From Actinomycetes bacterium (GTDB lineage Bacteria > Actinomycetota > CALGFH01), in contig JASLIH010000363.1 of NCBI GenBank assembly GCA_030152105.1, forward strand, positions 1 to 9,014: DNA of 9,014 nucleotides, read 5' to 3'. This document shows, piece after piece, positions 6,322 to 9,014 of this stretch (positions within the stretch are counted from its first letter, which is position 1; every line of letters starts with the position of its first letter). The notes under the pieces are model-generated. The model was not told the origin of the DNA, did not search any database, and saw nothing but the letters and a program-made list of their open reading frames with translations. Position numbers and translations under genes: made by a program.

Positions 6322-7001
6322 ATGCGAAGGGCCGCCATTGTGGTCGCGACCGTCCTGGCCCTGACCGCGGTCGGGGCGCTGGTCAGCCCGGCGAGCGCGG
6401 CCATGCCGGCGACGCCGGGGCGGATCGACGGGCTGCGGAGGGCGACCCGGGCGATCGTGGTCTACAGCTGGGGGTGGCGGACCCGCGGGTGGCGGTCCGC
6501 ATCTACCAGCGGGCGCGGCCCGGGGACCGGTGGCGGCTGGTCCGGGGGCCGATGCCGGGCCGGGTCGGCTACCACGGGTTCTCCGCCAACCGCCACGAGG
6601 GCGACGGGACCACCCCGGCCGGCACCTTCGGCTTCGTGTACGGCTTCGGCAGCCAGCCCAACCCGGGCGTGCGCGGGTTCTCCTACCGCCGCCTCCAGCC
6701 CAACTCCTGCTGGTCGGGGTCGAGGGCCGACTACAAGCGCTGGGTCACCCGCCCCTGCACCAGGGGCGAGAGCCTGTGGAAGAACCGCCGGGTCGCCTAC
6801 CGGTACGCGGCCGTGATCGACTTCAACTACCGGCGTCCCGTCTACAGGAAGGGCAGCGGTATCTTCCTGCACCAGCAGACCGGCGGGCCGACCGCGGGCT
6901 GCGTCTCGCTCCGTCCCAAGGACCTGGTGGCCGTGCTGCGCTGGCTGCGTCCCGGCACCCGTGTCGCCATGGGACCGGCGGCCTGGCTCAACCAGCACTG
7001 A
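6322..7001 (+). CDS. Secreted L,D-transpeptidase (YkuD fold), disrupted by a one-base frameshift
   Basis: The protein starts with a Sec signal peptide, MRRAAIVVATVLALTAVGAL then VSPASA, with likely cleavage near residue 26. The frame of ATG 6322 loses sense after VVYSWG at the G5 run 6470-6474. The family sequence continues in the next frame as VADPRVAVRIYQRA and ends at 7001. Restoring one G gives a 226-aa protein. Mature features are GDGTTPAGTFGF (94-105), GFGSQPNPGVRG (108-119) and the active site GIFLHQQTGGPTAGCVSL, with H184 and nucleophile C194. YkuD enzymes form 3-3 peptidoglycan cross-links or attach proteins to the wall, outside the membrane. As written the gene would give a short secreted peptide without an active site. 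The TTG-initiated frame from 6216 lacks a signal peptide and is not a credible start. A G-rich sequence before ATG 6322 may act as the Shine-Dalgarno. Confidence 0.88.
6470..6474 (+). other. Probable frameshift site (G5 homopolymer) in the L,D-transpeptidase gene
   Basis: Reading TGG GGG TGG gives nonsense-like sequence. Six Gs instead of five would read TGG GGG GTG GCG and join the signal-peptide segment smoothly to the YkuD domain. The event is a single-base loss, either real or a sequencing/assembly error. Confidence 0.75.
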
Positions 7002-7006
7002 GCCGC

Positions 7007-7486
7007 TCAGCCCCCGGCATCGCCGTCGCCGAGGGCGGCCAGGAGCCGGTCGACCAGACCGGCCTGGGCGGCCAGCAGCTTCTCCCTGGCCGTGGCCGGG
7101 TCGAACCAGCCGGCCCGGTCGACCTCGGGGAACTCCCGCCGGCGCCCGGACCGGGGCGGCCACTCCATGCTGAAGGTGTTGCTGGTGACCGCGGCCGGGT
7201 CGAGGTCGCCGGGGGCGGCCCAGGCGCTGACCACCTTGCCGCCCCGCTGGCGGACCTCGCCCAGCGCGACCATCCTGGCCTCGGGGGGCCGCTGGCCGGT
7301 CTCCTCCTCGAACTCTCGCAGGGCCGCCGCCAGCGGGTCCTCGCCCTCGGTGTACTCGCCTTTGGGGATCGACCAGGCGCCGGCGTCCCGCCTGGCCCAC
7401 AGCGGCCCCCCGGGGTGGACCAGCAGCACCTCGACGCCGTCGCCACGCCGCCGGTAGAGCAGGATCCCCGCACTACGCCTCGCCAT
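7007..7486 (-). CDS. Nudix hydrolase
   Basis: This 159-aa protein carries a complete Nudix box, GX5EX7REUXEEXG. It has G43, E49, R57-E58-F59, E61-E62 and G64, preceded by the typical AWSIPKGEY segment (37-45). The final hydrophobic position is Q65, the only deviation. Nudix enzymes cleave nucleoside diphosphates linked to another group using Mg2+ bound by the REXXEE helix. Candidates include damaged nucleotides, nucleotide sugars and alarmones, and the sequence does not tell which. The C-terminal part (SMEWPPRSGRRREFPEVDRAGWF) matches a common actinobacterial subfamily with a conserved E-W-PP block. The protein is cytosolic with no signal peptide. The start at 7486 fits the usual MARRSAGILLYR N-terminus; its Shine-Dalgarno is weak. 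The gene converges on the L,D-transpeptidase gene (5 bp gap) and diverges from the GGDEF gene (47 bp between starts). Confidence 0.93.
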   Translation of the reverse strand: MARRSAGILLYRRRGDGVEVLLVHPGGPLWARRDAGAWSIPKGEYTEGEDPLAAALREFEEETGQRPPEARMVALGEVRQRGGKVVSAWAAPGDLDPAAVTSNTFSMEWPPRSGRRREFPEVDRAGWFDPATAREKLLAAQAGLVDRLLAALGDGDAGG

Positions 7487-7533
7487 CGGTGCCCCATCGC
7501 TAAGGTCGGCCAGAACACTGCCGACATGGTGGC
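7487..7533. promoter_or_regulatory. Divergent intergenic region between Nudix and GGDEF genes
   Basis: Only 47 bp separates the two divergent start codons, so promoters and leaders for both genes must overlap each other or the coding regions. No confident -35/-10 pair or operator was recognised. Confidence 0.3.
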
Positions 7534-8601
7534 ATGAGCGTAATCGCCGGTGCCGCCGTCCGGGCGGGCCGGGCTGGCCGGGGGCTGGTGCCCACCGGCC
7601 AGCTGCTCACGCCCGCGGTCTGGGCGCAGCGCCACCGGGGGATCGTCTGGCTGCTCTGGCTGCACGTCGCCGGCGTCGCCGTCTTCGCCCTGGTCCGCGG
7701 CAAGGCCGTGGGCCACGCGGTCGCCGAGGTGACGCCGATGGCGCTGTGCGCCCTGGCCGCGGCCCTCCCGGCCCTCGGCCGGCGGGCCCGGTCGGCGGCG
7801 GCCGTGCTCGGCCTGATCACCGCCTCGGCGGTGATCGTCCACCTGTCCGGCGGGGTGGTCGAGGCCCACTTCCACTTCTTCGTGATGATCGGGGTCATCA
7901 CCCTCTACCAGGACTGGCTGCTGTTCGGGCTGGCCCTCGGCTACGTGGTCGTCCACCACAGCGTGCTCGGGCTGCTGGCTCCACACGATGTGTTCAACCA
8001 CGCCGCCGCGGTGCGTTCCCCCTGGAAGTGGGCCCTGGTCCACGGCGCCTTCGTGCTCGCGGCCAGCGTCGCCTACCTGGTCAACTGGCGGCTCAGCGAA
8101 CGCCAGGCGGTCGAGATCAGCCGGCTGGTCAGCCGGCTGGAGGGGCTGGCCCGCACCGACCCGCTGACCGGGGAGCCGAACCGGCGGGTCTGGGAGGAGG
8201 AGCTGCCCCGGGAGCTGGAGCGGGCCCACCGCATGGGCACCGGGCTGTGCCTGGCCATGACCGACCTGGACAACTTCAAGGACTACAACGACCGCCACGG
8301 CCACCAGGCCGGCGACCTGGTGCTCAAGGAGGCGGCCAGCGCCTGGCGGACCGAGGTCCGCTCGACCGACCTGCTGGCCCGCTACGGCGGGGAGGAGTTC
8401 GTGCTCCTGCTGCCGGCGTGCGCGCTCGACGACGCGGTCCAGATCGTGGAGCGGCTGCGGCTCGTCACCCCGCTGGTGACCTGCTCGGTGGGGCTGGCCC
8501 GCTGGGACTTCCAGGAGGCCAGCAGCCAGCTGGTCGAACGGGCCGACCAGGCCCTGTACGCGGCCAAGGCCGAGGGCCGCAACCGCCTTGTCCTGGCCTG
8601 A
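7534..8601 (+). CDS. Membrane-bound diguanylate cyclase (GGDEF) with histidine-rich multi-helix sensor region
   Basis: In this 355-aa protein, residues 36-185 hold about six hydrophobic segments (near 36-53, 61-81, 88-104, 113-125, 128-147, 166-185). Several histidines lie within or beside them: H103, H112, H114 (HFHFF), H141-H142, H151, H156 and H170. A short linker leads to the GGDEF domain, which begins TDPLTGEPNRR (208-218). It contains MTDLDNFKDYNDRHGHQAGD (242-261) and the active-site loop RYGGEEF (283-289). The inhibitory site R276-x-x-D279 lies exactly five residues before GGEEF. The enzyme should make c-di-GMP from two GTP at the cytosolic membrane face and be product-inhibited. The N-terminal module resembles, from memory, uncharacterised membrane modules on other GGDEF and chemotaxis proteins; its ligand is unknown. 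The start at 7534 has no clear Shine-Dalgarno. Confidence 0.93.
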   Translation: MSVIAGAAVRAGRAGRGLVPTGQLLTPAVWAQRHRGIVWLLWLHVAGVAVFALVRGKAVGHAVAEVTPMALCALAAALPALGRRARSAAAVLGLITASAVIVHLSGGVVEAHFHFFVMIGVITLYQDWLLFGLALGYVVVHHSVLGLLAPHDVFNHAAAVRSPWKWALVHGAFVLAASVAYLVNWRLSERQAVEISRLVSRLEGLARTDPLTGEPNRRVWEEELPRELERAHRMGTGLCLAMTDLDNFKDYNDRHGHQAGDLVLKEAASAWRTEVRSTDLLARYGGEEFVLLLPACALDDAVQIVERLRLVTPLVTCSVGLARWDFQEASSQLVERADQALYAAKAEGRNRLVLA

Positions 8602-8631
8602 CCCCTCCCGACCACCTCCCGTCCCCGCCGG

Positions 8632-8661
8632 TTGACCGTTCGGCGCCGGGCGCGCATCAAT
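8632..8661 (+). promoter_or_regulatory. Possible promoter of the class V aminotransferase gene
   Basis: TTGACC at 8632-8637 matches five of six bases of the sigma-70/HrdB-type -35 element. After 18 bp comes the relatively AT-rich ATCAAT (8656-8661) as a poor -10. It lies 64-93 bp upstream of the GTG at 8725, in the only intergenic stretch before that gene. The -10 is weak, so this is tentative. Confidence 0.3.
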
Positions 8662-8724
8662 GCAGGGAGCGCGGGAGCGGGAGGCGGGGGTCTGGGACAC
8701 TGGGGGCGGTCAAGGGGTGAGGGG

Positions 8725-9014
8725 GTGAGCTTGGACGCGGAGGAGGCGGCAGCGTCGCCGCTGGTCGAGCGGGTCCGGGCATCGGTCATCGGTGACCGGG
8801 AGGTGATGGACGGGCCGTACGGCCCGCGACGGATCATCTACGCCGACTACACCGCCTCGGGACGGGCCCTGGGCTTCATCGAGGACTTCATCCGCCACGA
8901 GGTCCTGCCCCGCTACGCCAACACCCACACCGAGAGCTCGGGCACGGGACTGCAGACGACCCGGCTCCGCGAGGACGCGCGGCGGATCATCCGCGACGCC
9001 GTCGGCGGCGACGA
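8725..9014 (+). CDS. Class V aminotransferase-fold PLP enzyme, N-terminal part, cut by window edge
   Basis: About 96 residues are visible from a GTG start. The sequence (M)[20 protein letters not shown] is followed by [18 protein letters not shown] (about 31-48). Then come [20 protein letters not shown] (53-72) and a stretch with [20 protein letters not shown]. The Y-x-D-Y-T-A-S-G and Y-A-N-T-H-T-E-S blocks mark a group of class V (cysteine desulfurase/SufS-like fold) PLP enzymes. In these, the 'D-x-A/T' and 'N-x-H' segments line the substrate and cofactor pocket. The catalytic lysine lies beyond the window edge, so function (desulfurase, aminotransferase or other) cannot be decided. GTG 8725 was chosen because AAGGGGTGAGG precedes it and the family N-terminus follows. 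It is 123 bp after the GGDEF gene in the same direction, with a possible promoter of its own. Confidence 0.85.
   Translation, partial: MSLDAEEAAASPLVERVRASVIGDREVMDGPYGPRRIIYADYTASGRALGFIEDFIRHEVLPRYANTHTESSGTGLQTTRLREDARRIIRDAVGGD

Noticed and set aside
6988..8700. 570-codon open frame on the minus strand over the GGDEF and Nudix genes
   Set aside because: It overlaps two recognisable genes out of frame and shows no domain. It is a shadow of strong GC3 bias.
1..9014. CRISPR arrays, tRNA/rRNA genes, insertion sequences, phage or toxin-antitoxin genes
   Set aside because: I looked for these on both strands and found no repeat-spacer pattern, no tRNA-like arms with T-loop sequence, no rRNA segments and no transposase or integrase motifs.

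Overview
This is a very GC-rich window (roughly 70-75% by eye). The genes are dense, codons almost always end in G or C, GTG and ATG starts both occur, and Shine-Dalgarno sequences are weak or absent at several genes. Gene content points to an actinobacterium (Actinomycetota), perhaps an environmental or poorly cultured lineage: an actinobacterial-type short family A DNA polymerase, an EAL-DICT protein, a secreted L,D-transpeptidase and an animal-type heme peroxidase with LysM repeats. The lineage is inferred from style and families and cannot be fixed further from the sequence alone.

Layout, left to right. (1) 1-593, minus: two-module VOC/glyoxalase-like protein, cut by the left edge. (2) 650-1920, plus: EAL domain plus DICT sensory domain, with the frame broken by one base near 1711-1731. 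(3) 1967-3862, plus: animal-type heme peroxidase with two C-terminal LysM repeats. (4) 3898-5640, plus: short family A DNA polymerase. (5) 5644-6084, minus: stand-alone cyclic-nucleotide-binding-domain protein. (6) 6085-6321: the largest non-coding stretch (237 bp), with a three-copy 16-bp tandem repeat and a potential structured leader. (7) 6322-7001, plus: secreted YkuD-type L,D-transpeptidase, frame broken by one base at a G5 run (6470-6474). (8) 7007-7486, minus: Nudix hydrolase. (9) 7534-8601, plus: membrane diguanylate cyclase. (10) 8725-9014, plus: start of a class V aminotransferase-fold PLP enzyme, cut by the right edge.

How they may work together. The window holds one c-di-GMP synthesis gene (GGDEF with an intact GGEEF site and RxxD inhibitory site) and one c-di-GMP degradation or binding gene (EAL-DICT), 5.6 kb apart and in separate transcription units. 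A nucleotide-binding sensor protein sits between them. The peroxidase (LysM) and the L,D-transpeptidase both have cell-wall-related modules. The peroxidase, however, has no visible signal peptide, and an in-frame stop just upstream rules out a longer N-terminus. The remaining genes look like unlinked housekeeping or accessory functions. Orientation alternates often, and two convergent pairs are separated by only 3 and 5 bp.

No tRNA, rRNA, CRISPR array, insertion sequence or phage gene was seen. I did not find a clear new multi-gene system. The best leads are the LysM heme peroxidase, the two single-base frame breaks, the histidine-rich membrane sensor of the GGDEF protein, and the leader of the L,D-transpeptidase gene.
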